A stretch of 37,311 nt of DNA, from NCBI GenBank assembly GCA_013288145.1, contig JABDCJ010000022.1:1-37311 (forward strand). The letters are read 5' to 3'. The DNA comes from Nitrososphaerota archaeon. Lineage in GTDB: Archaea > Thermoproteota > Nitrososphaeria > Nitrososphaerales > CADDZS01. The position numbers and the translations under genes were made by a program. Each line of letters opens with the position of its first letter. The stretch's first letter is position 1. Below are positions 7,085-15,050 of this stretch, piece after piece. Under the pieces are notes generated by a model. That model saw nothing but the letters and a program-made list of their open reading frames with translations. It did not search any database and was not told the DNA's origin.

Positions 7085-9085
7085 TTGCAGCGAAAAAATA
7101 TTGTCATAGTACTCTCATTCCTTTTGATCCTGGGTTTGTCATCTTCAATTTCCCAGCCGGGATTTTCAGGCAGCTCTCAAGTTTCAGTCGCGGCAGCTTG
7201 CCCCGCAAATGACACGCTAAAGTTTACCACCTTCCCGTTACCTGCAAGTTTCAACATGCTCACTTCAACCACGCTTTCCGGTTACATCCTGGCGGCGATG
7301 CTCGAGCAGACTGTCTACCCGTATGCGACTTTACCCAACGGCAGCTTGTACTGGCAGAACTCGGTCACCGATGTCGTCCTTCACAATGCGAACTATACTC
7401 AGTGGACCTTCCACGTAAAGCCTGGACTCAAATGGTCGGACGGTACGAGCGTATCAGCGCAGGACATTTTGAATACCTATGGCAACACTTACGCTTTCAA
7501 CTCGTCGTACGACCTCGTGCATGCCGGACCCGAGGTTGCAAGCTCTCAAGCTATGAACAGTAGTACCGCGGTGTTCAACCTGAACCAATCTGACGCGCAT
7601 TTTGCCGAGCGAATCTCTCTGATGATCTTCGAGAACGTACAGCCGCCGTCTGCGTTCCAGAAGGGACCGGCAGCAAACCTGTTTGATCAGAACGTCACCA
7701 ACGGACCCTTCTACATTGCCACGCCGTACGTTTCGGGAAACCCGCAGGTCCAGTTCGCGCGTAATCCATACTTTTCACCTGTGCCAGGCGCCTGCGGCAT
7801 GATCGTTAATTTTGTCGAGTCAAGCAGCCAACTCTCGGAGTTCCTTGCCTCGGGCACGACTGATCTTGCCGGTCCACTAGACCCCTCGAGCGTAAAGGCG
7901 ATCTTGCAAAACCAGAACGTGCACATCCTGGACGAAAAGGGTCAAAACATAATGTCGCTCCAGTATAACATTACCAATTATCCATACAACATAACCCAGT
8001 TTAGACAAGCTCTAGTATATGGTGTAAACCAGTCGCAGATCCAGGGTCAGGCGCTCGCTGGGTACTCCGTAAACGCGTACTCTGCGGAAGGAGATGTTTC
8101 GCCGGTCTCCCCGCTTTACAACTCGAACGTTGCTAGCTATTCCTATAATCAATCCAAAGCTCTTACTCTGTTGAATCAGATCGGAATTACAAAGCAGTCC
8201 GACGGAAAACTGCACTATGCAAATGGTAGCCTGATTTCAATTAACCTGGTCACGGACAGCGATCAGACCTTTGACGTCCAGGCTGCAAACGTAGTCGCGG
8301 CAAACCTGCAGAGTCTTGGTATGACGGTAAACTCGCAGGTACTCTCGGGTTCCACGATCACCGGAGACTTTCCTACAAATCAGAATGGTATCCAGCAGGC
8401 AATGATCTTGTACACTTCAATTGGCGGAGCTTTCTTTGGCAACGCCTGGGCTGATTCGAGACCGGGAAATATAGTGTACCAGCTTTCGTATGGAGTTGGA
8501 GCCAACAATTGGGAATACCCCCCCAGTGTTGACGCGCAGTACAATGGAAATGTAAGCGCAATTGACAACACGTCCGATACTGCCGCTCAAAAGACCGCCA
8601 TCTACAATATCCAATCATTAAGTGCGCAGAACCTGCCTACAGTTGTACTTGCTTACCCGGATGAGCTGTGGGCGTTCAACACGCAGAGATGGACGGGCTG
8701 GCCGAGCTCTCCTGGTTCATATTTCTATGACGGCGACTGGGTGAATCAAACCTTGCTCGCGAGCCTGCAGCCGGTTTCATCGTCATCTTCGTCCACGAGC
8801 TCTACTACCTCGTCTTCAACGACCACAAGCAGTACTTCCGTCATCGCCACGTCCAGTTCTTCTTCGTCCTCTGCTTCTTCGAGCAGTCAGCCCACAAGCA
8901 GTAGCTCTTCTCAGTCAACGTCGGTCGCTCAAATAACATCTATCACAAGTAATTCATCGTCGTCAGGAGGAGGGGGAACTAGCACTGCTCTAATTGCGGG
9001 TGTAGTCGTCGTTGTCATTGTCGTCGTTGCGGCGATAGCAGCAGTGATGATGCGACGCAGACCGAAAACTTCTCCCGCCACCTAA
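7085..9085 (+). CDS. ABC transporter family 5 solute-binding protein, membrane-anchored
   Basis: The 666-residue protein begins with a signal peptide (RKNIVIVLSFLLILGL). A family 5 extracellular solute-binding domain (DppA/OppA type) follows, recognised by the YTQWTFHVKPGLKWSDG segment near residue 100 and the later FRQALVYGVNQSQI motif. A low-complexity Ser/Thr linker covers about residues 566-640, then a Val/Ala-rich transmembrane helix and a basic tail (RRRPKTS) at the C-terminus. This is the archaeal arrangement, with the binding domain held above the membrane by a probably glycosylated stalk. Many NxS/T sites are present. Members bind oligopeptides or sometimes sugars. No permease or ATPase genes are adjacent, so the partner transporter must lie elsewhere. 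Confidence 0.85.
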   Translation: MQRKNIVIVLSFLLILGLSSSISQPGFSGSSQVSVAAACPANDTLKFTTFPLPASFNMLTSTTLSGYILAAMLEQTVYPYATLPNGSLYWQNSVTDVVLHNANYTQWTFHVKPGLKWSDGTSVSAQDILNTYGNTYAFNSSYDLVHAGPEVASSQAMNSSTAVFNLNQSDAHFAERISLMIFENVQPPSAFQKGPAANLFDQNVTNGPFYIATPYVSGNPQVQFARNPYFSPVPGACGMIVNFVESSSQLSEFLASGTTDLAGPLDPSSVKAILQNQNVHILDEKGQNIMSLQYNITNYPYNITQFRQALVYGVNQSQIQGQALAGYSVNAYSAEGDVSPVSPLYNSNVASYSYNQSKALTLLNQIGITKQSDGKLHYANGSLISINLVTDSDQTFDVQAANVVAANLQSLGMTVNSQVLSGSTITGDFPTNQNGIQQAMILYTSIGGAFFGNAWADSRPGNIVYQLSYGVGANNWEYPPSVDAQYNGNVSAIDNTSDTAAQKTAIYNIQSLSAQNLPTVVLAYPDELWAFNTQRWTGWPSSPGSYFYDGDWVNQTLLASLQPVSSSSSSTSSTTSSSTTTSSTSVIATSSSSSSSASSSSQPTSSSSSQSTSVAQITSITSNSSSSGGGGTSTALIAGVVVVVIVVVAAIAAVMMRRRPKTSPAT

Positions 9086-9149
9086 AAGCAAGACATAGTC
9101 AGAAATTTCGCAGACTACCTTATCCCAAAGACTCTTCGACATTCCTTAG

Positions 9150-9545
9150 CTAGATTTGATATTGTTCGTCACTGACCTTCTCCAACCAGTCGACTGTCTT
9201 GCCGTCAAGCTGTTCCTGAATAGCGATGTGGGTCATAGCTGCGGTCGCTTTGGCTCTGTGCCAGTCCTTTTCTCCTGGTGGGAACCATACCACATCACCG
9301 GGGCGGATTTCTTCGATCGGACCACCCCAGCGCTGCGCTACTCCGCAACCAAAGGTAACAATCAGCGTCTGCCCTAAAGGATGGGTATGCCATGCCGTTC
9401 TAGAGCCGGGTTCGAATGTGACACTTGCGCCGACCGACCGTGCAGGATCGTGCGCGTCAAAAAGCGGGTCAATGCGTACCTTACCTGTAAAATACTCTTC
9501 CTGACCTTTGCGCGATGGTTGCGAGCCACTTCTTTTGATGTCCAA
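9150..9545 (-). CDS. Cupin protein of the hydroxynitrile-lyase-like group
   Basis: This single-domain cupin has 131 residues from TTG. From memory it aligns without gaps to the manganese cupin hydroxynitrile lyases of Granulicella and Acidobacterium, which have the same length. Cupin motif 1 is [10 protein letters not shown] with H53, H55 and Q59; motif 2 is [15 protein letters not shown]. The active-site His106 of those enzymes is present in AMTHIAIQ. Residue 94, which I recall as the fourth metal ligand (His), is Asp here. Related cupins are often annotated as carboxymuconolactone-decarboxylase-associated, and the physiological reaction is not known. The gene has no evident operon partner. 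High similarity to bacterial proteins suggests transfer. Confidence 0.8.
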   Translation of the reverse strand: MDIKRSGSQPSRKGQEEYFTGKVRIDPLFDAHDPARSVGASVTFEPGSRTAWHTHPLGQTLIVTFGCGVAQRWGGPIEEIRPGDVVWFPPGEKDWHRAKATAAMTHIAIQEQLDGKTVDWLEKVSDEQYQI

Positions 9546-9857
9546 TTCTGAAATTCTTCACTTCTAACTCCAATCTATTTCCTGGGAGCTGATAAAAGGC
9601 TCGTATCCCCAGTTATTCTAACTATTCACAGGTACTAATATTGGATAATTCATTATCTAACGCAGAAAATGTACCTAATTCTGAGTTTCTTGGGATTCAA
9701 ACCCATAGTGAGTTTGGATACCATCAGCCAAAATTTTTTGTTGCTTGATTTAGGAAATCGGAAAAAGAAGTCGGCTGGAAAGATATTGTTCCTTCCACTG
9801 GTCTTGCAAGATGAAAAAGGATAAAATCGAACTGGGATCTTATCGACTCTAAACCGA
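9546..9857. other. Intergenic region with a short inverted repeat
   Basis: This region of just over 300 bp separates two minus-strand genes. It is AT-rich, and its only clear structure is the dyad GATAAT-TC-ATTATC at 9644-9657. I found no frame or RNA gene. The cupin promoter should lie at its left end. Confidence 0.45.
9644..9657. repeat. Inverted repeat GATAAT-N2-ATTATC
   Basis: The 6-bp arms are perfect with a 2-bp centre. The dyad lies about 100 bp upstream of the cupin start. It could be an operator, but in AT-rich DNA a chance occurrence is quite possible. Confidence 0.3.
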
Positions 9858-10199
9858 TTAAGCTACCCCTTGCAACTCTGATCTTCTGTCAATTTCGCTC
9901 TTTAGTATCGCTATCCTGACTTGCCTGATGAGTATATCATGGGAGATTCTTCGACAGTCGTCGTTTGATGAATAGCTATTTAGATCCGCTTTTACTTGAT
10001 CTACCATGAAATCTAGGTCGACTATCTGCGACGCAATCTCTGCATCAATTTTTGACGAGGGCATTTTGCTGACTGAACGAATGTAATTCAATAATCTTTT
10101 TTCGGCACCACCTATCAGCGATTTTTCTTCCCGAAGAAAAGGTAGCTGTTGAAGTATGGTCTTATTTTCCGAGTTGTCGGGATCGAATGTGTCTGCCAT
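9858..10199 (-). CDS. Hypothetical helical protein
   Basis: From ATG at 10199 this 113-residue protein is predicted mostly helical and polar, with no membrane segment or metal motif. Its C-terminal half is amphipathic (ISHDILIRQVRIAILKSEIDRRSE). The frame extends to a GTG at 10223, but a TATA-like TTTTAAAA at about 10234-10241 would place the transcription start inside that extension. I therefore chose the ATG. I do not recognise the family. No neighbour suggests a role. Confidence 0.5.
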   Translation of the reverse strand: MADTFDPDNSENKTILQQLPFLREEKSLIGGAEKRLLNYIRSVSKMPSSKIDAEIASQIVDLDFMVDQVKADLNSYSSNDDCRRISHDILIRQVRIAILKSEIDRRSELQGVA

Positions 10200-10311
10200 T
10201 TTTGAGCAAGAATATAATATCACACATTCGGGCTTTTAAAACAATAAGTTGTCCCCAGCGGGCCGGAGGAGGTTGAGTTACTTTTGCTTTAATTTCCACG
10301 GTGAAGGAGCG

Positions 10312-10358
10312 CTCTAGTACTAATCGTCGGATTATCTATCGACACTAATACACTAGAG
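10312..10358. repeat. Inverted repeat CTCTAGT / ACTAGAG with 33-bp spacer
   Basis: The perfect 7-bp arms enclose an AT-rich loop that also holds ACTAAT twice. It lies in the 280-bp gap between two minus-strand genes, about 120 bp beyond the glycoside hydrolase stop. It could be a transcript-end hairpin or small structured RNA. Nothing else is seen in that gap. Confidence 0.35.
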
Positions 10359-10481
10359 AGGATCATTTCCGAGCTTCCCAAGAAGTACCGCGCGAGTGTT
10401 GGGAAAGAAACCTAATTCGGAACGGATGTTGTGGCTCTTCTTGACATTGCTTGCTTGGAAGAACCTGCGGACTTTGGAATT

Positions 10482-11600
10482 CTAATCGTTTCGGCATAAC
10501 TGCTCCAAGCTGGCTTTGAAGAACCGTCTTTGTCTTTTCATTCCGAAATAATTTTCCTGCATAGGCGAGGATTTCCAGCCGCTATCTGAATATCGCCAAA
10601 ATGAGACTCCATTCAAAGCATCCAGGGACAGGGCCTGCTGAGAAGCTACCGTGACATATAGCGCTTGATTGGCTTCGCTGTATCCTTCCAACTTGGGCCC
10701 AGACGGGTAGCCGGTTTCTGCTATAAAAATGGGCAAACCTACCTGGGTTTTTACCTCAGTTGCTAAAGCAAAACTTGCAACATCAATGGGTAATGGCTTC
10801 ATGTAATTTGGATAGAAATCTATCCCAATGACATCACAATATTTCGAGTATGATTTCCAATCTGTCCTCTTTCGATCGGCTTCTAGGTTTATAGCTATCG
10901 TCGAAGAAGGGCTCTCTTCCCTAACTACATTATGTAATATTTGCAGAACAGCATCTTGAAATCCCTGAGTTTCCCAAATTTCGCCTCTCCTCCAACCTGA
11001 AGCAACATGGGCAAACCACCAATTGGGTTCGTTTTCAATCTGCCAAACCCCAATGGAGTTTGAATAATGCCGGACGATTTCTCTAGAGGCCTTGGTCAGC
11101 GATCGCAGATATCCTGCCGGGTCATTTTCATCTATTCCCAGGGGTAGAAACCTTGAGTAACCATTGCCTAAAACTGCCACGATTTCAATATTTTTTGATT
11201 TCAGTTTTGAGACGAAATCATCTAATGGAAATCTAAACGATGCAGAAGAAATATTTGGCTGGAAAAAATTCCATTGAAACCAACATCGGACATAATCAAT
11301 ATGAGCCAGTTCTAGTTCCTTAGCTAAATTTGAAACTGCTTCATTGGCAGATTTCCGGAGTTCTGGGAACTCTCCATCATAGTCTTCTGGTACCGCCGGA
11401 TTGCCGATGGTCACGTTACGATGAGAGATTCCACGCCAACCACCTTCAATCCATTTTGATACTACCTGTTTTCGATCAATGTTAGTTGGTTGGGGAAGAC
11501 CGGCATACGTCCACATGTCATCAATATTAACTCCCCACCTGAAGGCAGAAGTCTCGAAATAATTTGTCAGTAGATGCCCAGCTCCGACCTTAATCGGCAT
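10482..11600 (-). CDS. Clan-A (TIM-barrel) glycoside hydrolase, cytoplasmic
   Basis: The 372-residue protein has the two hallmarks of clan GH-A retaining glycosidases. IENEPNW, with N190 and E191 as acid/base, ends strand 4, and IFIAETGYPSG, with E295 as nucleophile, ends strand 7. Further barrel features are the DYVRCWFQWNFFQP strand, the GIDFYPNY strand 6 and the VSFWRYSDSGW strand 8 with an aromatic sugar-stacking residue. There is no signal peptide, so it probably acts on imported oligosaccharides inside the cell. The exact family (GH5, 39, 42 or 53-like) cannot be fixed by eye. The divergent sugar-acid genes downstream suggest carbohydrate use. The start is ATG. Confidence 0.78.
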   Translation of the reverse strand: MPIKVGAGHLLTNYFETSAFRWGVNIDDMWTYAGLPQPTNIDRKQVVSKWIEGGWRGISHRNVTIGNPAVPEDYDGEFPELRKSANEAVSNLAKELELAHIDYVRCWFQWNFFQPNISSASFRFPLDDFVSKLKSKNIEIVAVLGNGYSRFLPLGIDENDPAGYLRSLTKASREIVRHYSNSIGVWQIENEPNWWFAHVASGWRRGEIWETQGFQDAVLQILHNVVREESPSSTIAINLEADRKRTDWKSYSKYCDVIGIDFYPNYMKPLPIDVASFALATEVKTQVGLPIFIAETGYPSGPKLEGYSEANQALYVTVASQQALSLDALNGVSFWRYSDSGWKSSPMQENYFGMKRQRRFFKASLEQLCRND

Positions 11601-11871
11601 GTTGATGATTTATTTTTAGGATGAGGATGCTGGAAGTCCATGGACTCTGAAACGTAAGAAAACAGTCCACCAAGATTTTTGTTTCTCGGAATTAACTCCT
11701 CCAACTCCCTTCCTTCGTGTCGAGTTGGTTCTCGAAATGGATCCACCCGTTCGCCGCATCCAGTATTCATTCTTATGATGACGGGTTTTTTTGTGGGTTG
11801 TTAGTTATTCAGATAAATCACGACATAATCAGACTTGCAAGGAATGCTAGTACAGGGAAAATCCTTTCTCT

Positions 11872-11963
11872 TACATAAAGTTACAAAAACGGCGACTTGA
11901 AATAATTTCTCCATCCTTTAGGCTCTTCAAAGCCTCATTCGAACCGTCTATCGGATAGGTCTC
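11872..11963 (-). pseudogene. Remnant C-terminus of a zinc-dependent alcohol dehydrogenase
   Basis: Read on the minus strand from 11963 to the stop at 11872, the DNA encodes ETYPIDGSNEALKSLKDGE followed by IISSRRFCNFM and a stop. This closely follows the end of medium-chain zinc alcohol dehydrogenases, where a TYPLxxxNEALxxLKxGEIxGRxV pattern is usual. The frame is closed by a stop just upstream and the preceding 100 bp show no recognisable domain. Only the last 30 or so residues survive. This was not an annotated frame; the call rests on my own translation and family memory. Confidence 0.5.
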
Positions 11964-12053
11964 AGAATTCGTTCTAATCTAATTTTGTAAATAACAGTAC
12001 CCATTTCAACCGGTTTCACGATATCACGAAAATGCGACAATGCGAGGGCTCAA

Positions 12054-12069
12054 AATTGTACTCACAATT
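12054..12069. repeat. Inverted repeat AATTGT-N4-ACAATT
   Basis: The perfect 6-bp arms with a 4-bp spacer resemble a compact operator. It lies about 130-145 bp upstream of the IlvD/Edd start. Confidence 0.35.
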
Positions 12070-12198
12070 ACAGCATAAACTAGGATGAAATACAATGAAA
12101 GATGATCGGAAAGAAAATTCCAGAGTTTTTTCGACCAGCGTCTCCGCGGCTTTGTCGGGGAAATGGTTCGGTCTGGCAAAGGATTGTCGAGGTAAGAA

Positions 12199-13965
12199 TT
12201 GATGCTTCATGCGGCGCAAGAGGAGAAACAACCGGAACGACGGCAGCTCCGGAGTCAGCGCCTTCGGAGTATCAATTACCAGGGAGACGCCCTCCGTCTC
12301 GGGATGAATTGGACCGAAGAGGATCTGTCAAAGCCCCAGGTTCTTGTAGACAGTGCCTATGGCATGGGGCATCCGGGAACCTTCCATTTTCGCGAATTGA
12401 TCGATGAGGTGAGCAACGGCGTTTACGAAATGGGTGGCAAGCCCGGAGTCTTTTCAGTGAGCGACATTTGCGATGGGGTGGTACAGGCAACCGAGGGTAT
12501 GAGCTACTCCCTAGTTTCAAGGGACATTATGGCTGCTATGGTGGAGATTCACGCCATGGCTCATCCACACGATGGCATGGTTCTCATCTCGGGGAATGAT
12601 AAATCAGTACCTGCTCATTTGATTGCCATCGCCCGTTGCAATTTACCGGCTATTCATGTTCCGGGCGGAACCCAGCTGAACGCGCCGGATTATCACACCT
12701 CCAACGAAATGTGGTCAATGGGCGCAGCAGTGGAGCGAGGAGAGCTGTCAAGAGAAGATCTCGAGCTTGCACAGCGCGGCGCCTGTCCCACGTGCGGAGC
12801 TTGTCAGTTCATGGGTAGTGCTAGCACTGGCCAAGTCCTTGCTGAAACGCTGGGTCTTGCTCTACCCGGCAGCGCCTTGGTTCCTCAACCACTAACTAAA
12901 CTCCTTCGCTACGCTCGCGCTGCGGGTAAACAAATCTTGAAACTCGTTGATGAGGATCTCACACCAAAGCAAATTTTGACGTTTGAGGCTTTTGAAAATG
13001 CGATCATGATGCACGCGGCTGTAGGCGGTTCTACAAATGCCCTAATTCATTTGCCGGCAATCGCCCGCGAGGTCGGAGTGAATATCACTATTGATGACTT
13101 TGACCGCCTTCATCGTAGGATCCCGGTGCTGGCAAACGTCAAGACGACGGGAAAGTACCCGGTCGAGTATTTCTGGTACGCGGGAGGCGTCCCAGCGGTC
13201 ATGCTAGAGCTGCGTGATGTGCTACATCTTGATTGCCTCACGGTAACGGGTAAAACACTTGGGGAAAACTTGGCTGAGATCGAACAGAGTAAATTCTTCT
13301 TCGGTGAAAGGTTCGGATATCTAAAAAACTTCAAGATTGAAAGGGAGGAAATTATCCGTCCTTTAGCAAATCCCTTTGGCGCAGATGGGGGAGTAGCGAT
13401 TCTGCGAGGAAATCTTGCTCCAGGCGGAGCAATGATCAAGACTTTTTCTGTCCCCAAGGAGATGCATATCCATATCGGTCCGGCACGCATTTTCGACTAT
13501 GAGGAAAGCGCTCTCAAAGCTCTGATGAAACGAGAAATCAATCCCGGCGATGTTATTGTCATCCGCTATGAAGGACCCCGAGCGAATGGAATGCCCGAGA
13601 TGTATTTTGCCTCAACCTTTCTCTCTTCGGATCCGAAGCTCAACACAACTACTGCTCTTGTCACCGACGGACGATATTCAGGTGCGATGAAAGGGCCATC
13701 AATTGGCCACGTTTCCCCTGAGGCACTCGAGGGCGGTCCCATCGCCTTGGCCGAGGACAACGATTTGATCGAGATCAATGTACCTGGAAGATCTCTCTCG
13801 ATCGTTGGCATCCGCGGAGAGCAAATTCCAGAGGACAGAGTAGAGCGTACTCTTGCACAAAGGCGCGATCGCTGGTCGCCACCGCCGCCGCGCCACAATA
13901 ATGGAATTCTTTCTTTGTACTCTCGCGTTGCTCGCCGTGCCTCAGACGGTGCGTCGATTACCTAA
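12199..13965 (+). CDS. IlvD/Edd family dehydratase (dihydroxy-acid or sugar-acid dehydratase)
   Basis: This 588-residue member of the IlvD/Edd family removes water from dihydroxy acids or aldonic acids using an Fe-S cluster. Family signatures include ACPTCGACQFMGSASTGQVLAETLG (C196, C199 and C202), AVGGSTNALIHLPAIARE, DGGVAILRGNLAPGG, VIRYEGPRANGMPEM and DGRYSGAMKGPSIGHVSPEA near the C-terminus. The normally conserved cysteine of the CDK motif is replaced: the sequence reads ISGNDKSVP with N133. The start is TTG at 12199 or ATG at 12202. It is followed 29 bp later by a 2-hydroxyacid dehydrogenase. With the glycoside hydrolase nearby, this suggests sugar-acid breakdown rather than branched-chain amino acid synthesis. 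Confidence 0.85.
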   Translation: MMLHAAQEEKQPERRQLRSQRLRSINYQGDALRLGMNWTEEDLSKPQVLVDSAYGMGHPGTFHFRELIDEVSNGVYEMGGKPGVFSVSDICDGVVQATEGMSYSLVSRDIMAAMVEIHAMAHPHDGMVLISGNDKSVPAHLIAIARCNLPAIHVPGGTQLNAPDYHTSNEMWSMGAAVERGELSREDLELAQRGACPTCGACQFMGSASTGQVLAETLGLALPGSALVPQPLTKLLRYARAAGKQILKLVDEDLTPKQILTFEAFENAIMMHAAVGGSTNALIHLPAIAREVGVNITIDDFDRLHRRIPVLANVKTTGKYPVEYFWYAGGVPAVMLELRDVLHLDCLTVTGKTLGENLAEIEQSKFFFGERFGYLKNFKIEREEIIRPLANPFGADGGVAILRGNLAPGGAMIKTFSVPKEMHIHIGPARIFDYEESALKALMKREINPGDVIVIRYEGPRANGMPEMYFASTFLSSDPKLNTTTALVTDGRYSGAMKGPSIGHVSPEALEGGPIALAEDNDLIEINVPGRSLSIVGIRGEQIPEDRVERTLAQRRDRWSPPPPRHNNGILSLYSRVARRASDGASIT

Positions 13966-13994
13966 GAAAATTTAGACCGAGCGAAATAAGAAAA

Positions 13995-15014
13995 ATGGGA
14001 AGCGCAAAACAGACCGTTGTAATATCCGATTACGACTATGGAAACGTTGACATCGAACGAGCGATCGTCGAGGGTGCCGGGTTTAATCTGATCGCGGCTC
14101 AATGCAAGTCCGAGGAGGACGTGATACAAGTAGCGAAGGATGCGGACGCTATCATCGCTGAATATGCTCCCATCGGAACGAAAGCGATTGGGGCCTTTAA
14201 TCGGTGCCGCGTCATCGCCCGCTACGGTACCGGTGTGGACATTGTGGATGTCGATGCTGCCTCAAGAAAGAATATTCTTGTTACGAACGTCCCGAGTGCG
14301 TGGTGCGTTAACGAGGTAGCCGATCATGCCATGGGACTCCTGCTCTCAGTCGCAAGGAAAATCGTGAATTATAACGACGCCACGCATGCAGGAGAATGGC
14401 GGTGGCAGTCGGGGCAGCCGATCCACCGCCTAAATGGAAGCACTCTGGGGCTTCTCTCGTTTGGTGCAATCGCGCAGGCGATCGGAAGAAGGGGAGCTGC
14501 TTTTGGGATGATGGTCCTGGCGAATGATCCATACAAGCCGGATTCGGAAATTACTGCGGCCGGGGCAACGCCTGTTTCTTTTGGTGAGCTGGTCGAACGT
14601 TCAGACTATCTCATCATTCAATCGCCGCTTACTCAAAAGACGCATCATTTGATAAACGAGGATGTATTGCGTCGAATGAAGCCGAGCGCGGTTCTCATAA
14701 ACACAGCCCGTGGGCCGATCGTAAGTGATCAAGCGCTGTACCACGCGTTGAGCGAGAAGTGGATCGCTGGAGCTGGCGTTGATGATCTCGAGGAAGAGCC
14801 TGCAAAAGTACGTGACTGGAGACCTACAAATCCCCTCTTTGAGCTGAGCAATCTCCTCGTCACTCCGCATGCAGCCTACTATTCGGAAGAGTCGATCAGC
14901 ACAGTGCGAGACTTTGCCGCGAACGAAGTGGTACGAGTACTTACCGGAAAGGCACCGCTTTCGCCAGTTAATGCAGCTGAGATCAAAAATGTTAACGTCC
15001 AAGCTTCTTTGTGA
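13995..15014 (+). CDS. D-isomer-specific 2-hydroxyacid dehydrogenase (CtBP-like)
   Basis: The 339-residue protein has the two-domain fold of NAD-dependent D-2-hydroxyacid dehydrogenases. The catalytic triad is R239 (NTARG), E268 (EEEP) and H292 (TPHAAYYSEES). The substrate-domain signature ARYGTGVDIVDVDAAS is present. The nucleotide-binding loop reads LGLLSFGAIAQAIG, so two of the usual three glycines are Ser155 and Ala160, with only G157 kept. This could alter cofactor choice or affinity. Position directly after the IlvD/Edd dehydratase suggests a shared transcript in which the keto acid product is reduced or a hydroxy acid oxidised. Substrate unknown. Confidence 0.85.
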   Translation: MGSAKQTVVISDYDYGNVDIERAIVEGAGFNLIAAQCKSEEDVIQVAKDADAIIAEYAPIGTKAIGAFNRCRVIARYGTGVDIVDVDAASRKNILVTNVPSAWCVNEVADHAMGLLLSVARKIVNYNDATHAGEWRWQSGQPIHRLNGSTLGLLSFGAIAQAIGRRGAAFGMMVLANDPYKPDSEITAAGATPVSFGELVERSDYLIIQSPLTQKTHHLINEDVLRRMKPSAVLINTARGPIVSDQALYHALSEKWIAGAGVDDLEEEPAKVRDWRPTNPLFELSNLLVTPHAAYYSEESISTVRDFAANEVVRVLTGKAPLSPVNAAEIKNVNVQASL

Positions 15015-15050
15015 TTCGAGTGGCCTCCTAACGAATCTCCTAACATTTTT

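Larger units (their letters stand above)
11771..12198. other. Intergenic region holding a gene remnant and an inverted repeat
   Basis: This stretch of about 430 bp lies between the glycoside hydrolase and the IlvD/Edd gene. It contains the alcohol-dehydrogenase tail described separately and an inverted repeat AATTGT-ACTC-ACAATT at 12054-12069, which could regulate the dehydratase gene. Open frames here (11567-11770 and 12016-12231 on the minus strand) show no family resemblance. Confidence 0.5.

Noticed and set aside
8780..8970. Repetitive TCT/AGC-rich stretch that could look like a repeat array
   Set aside because: It is in frame and encodes the Ser/Thr stalk of the solute-binding protein. 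There are no spacers, so it is not a CRISPR.
9400..9420. GGTTCGAAT resembling a tRNA T-loop
   Set aside because: It lies inside the cupin gene and no acceptor, D or anticodon stem can be formed around it.
9690..9712. TGGGATTCAAACCCA hairpin resembling a tRNA T-arm
   Set aside because: The loop register is wrong for a T-loop and no other tRNA arms are present upstream.
11567..11770. Minus-strand 67-residue frame overlapping the start of the glycoside hydrolase
   Set aside because: It overlaps a well-supported gene by 34 bp and has low-complexity sequence and no family match. It is possible but unsupported.
12102..12407. Plus-strand 101-residue frame before the IlvD/Edd gene
   Set aside because: It overlaps the dehydratase N-terminus in another frame and has an Arg/Pro-rich composition typical of a shadow frame.
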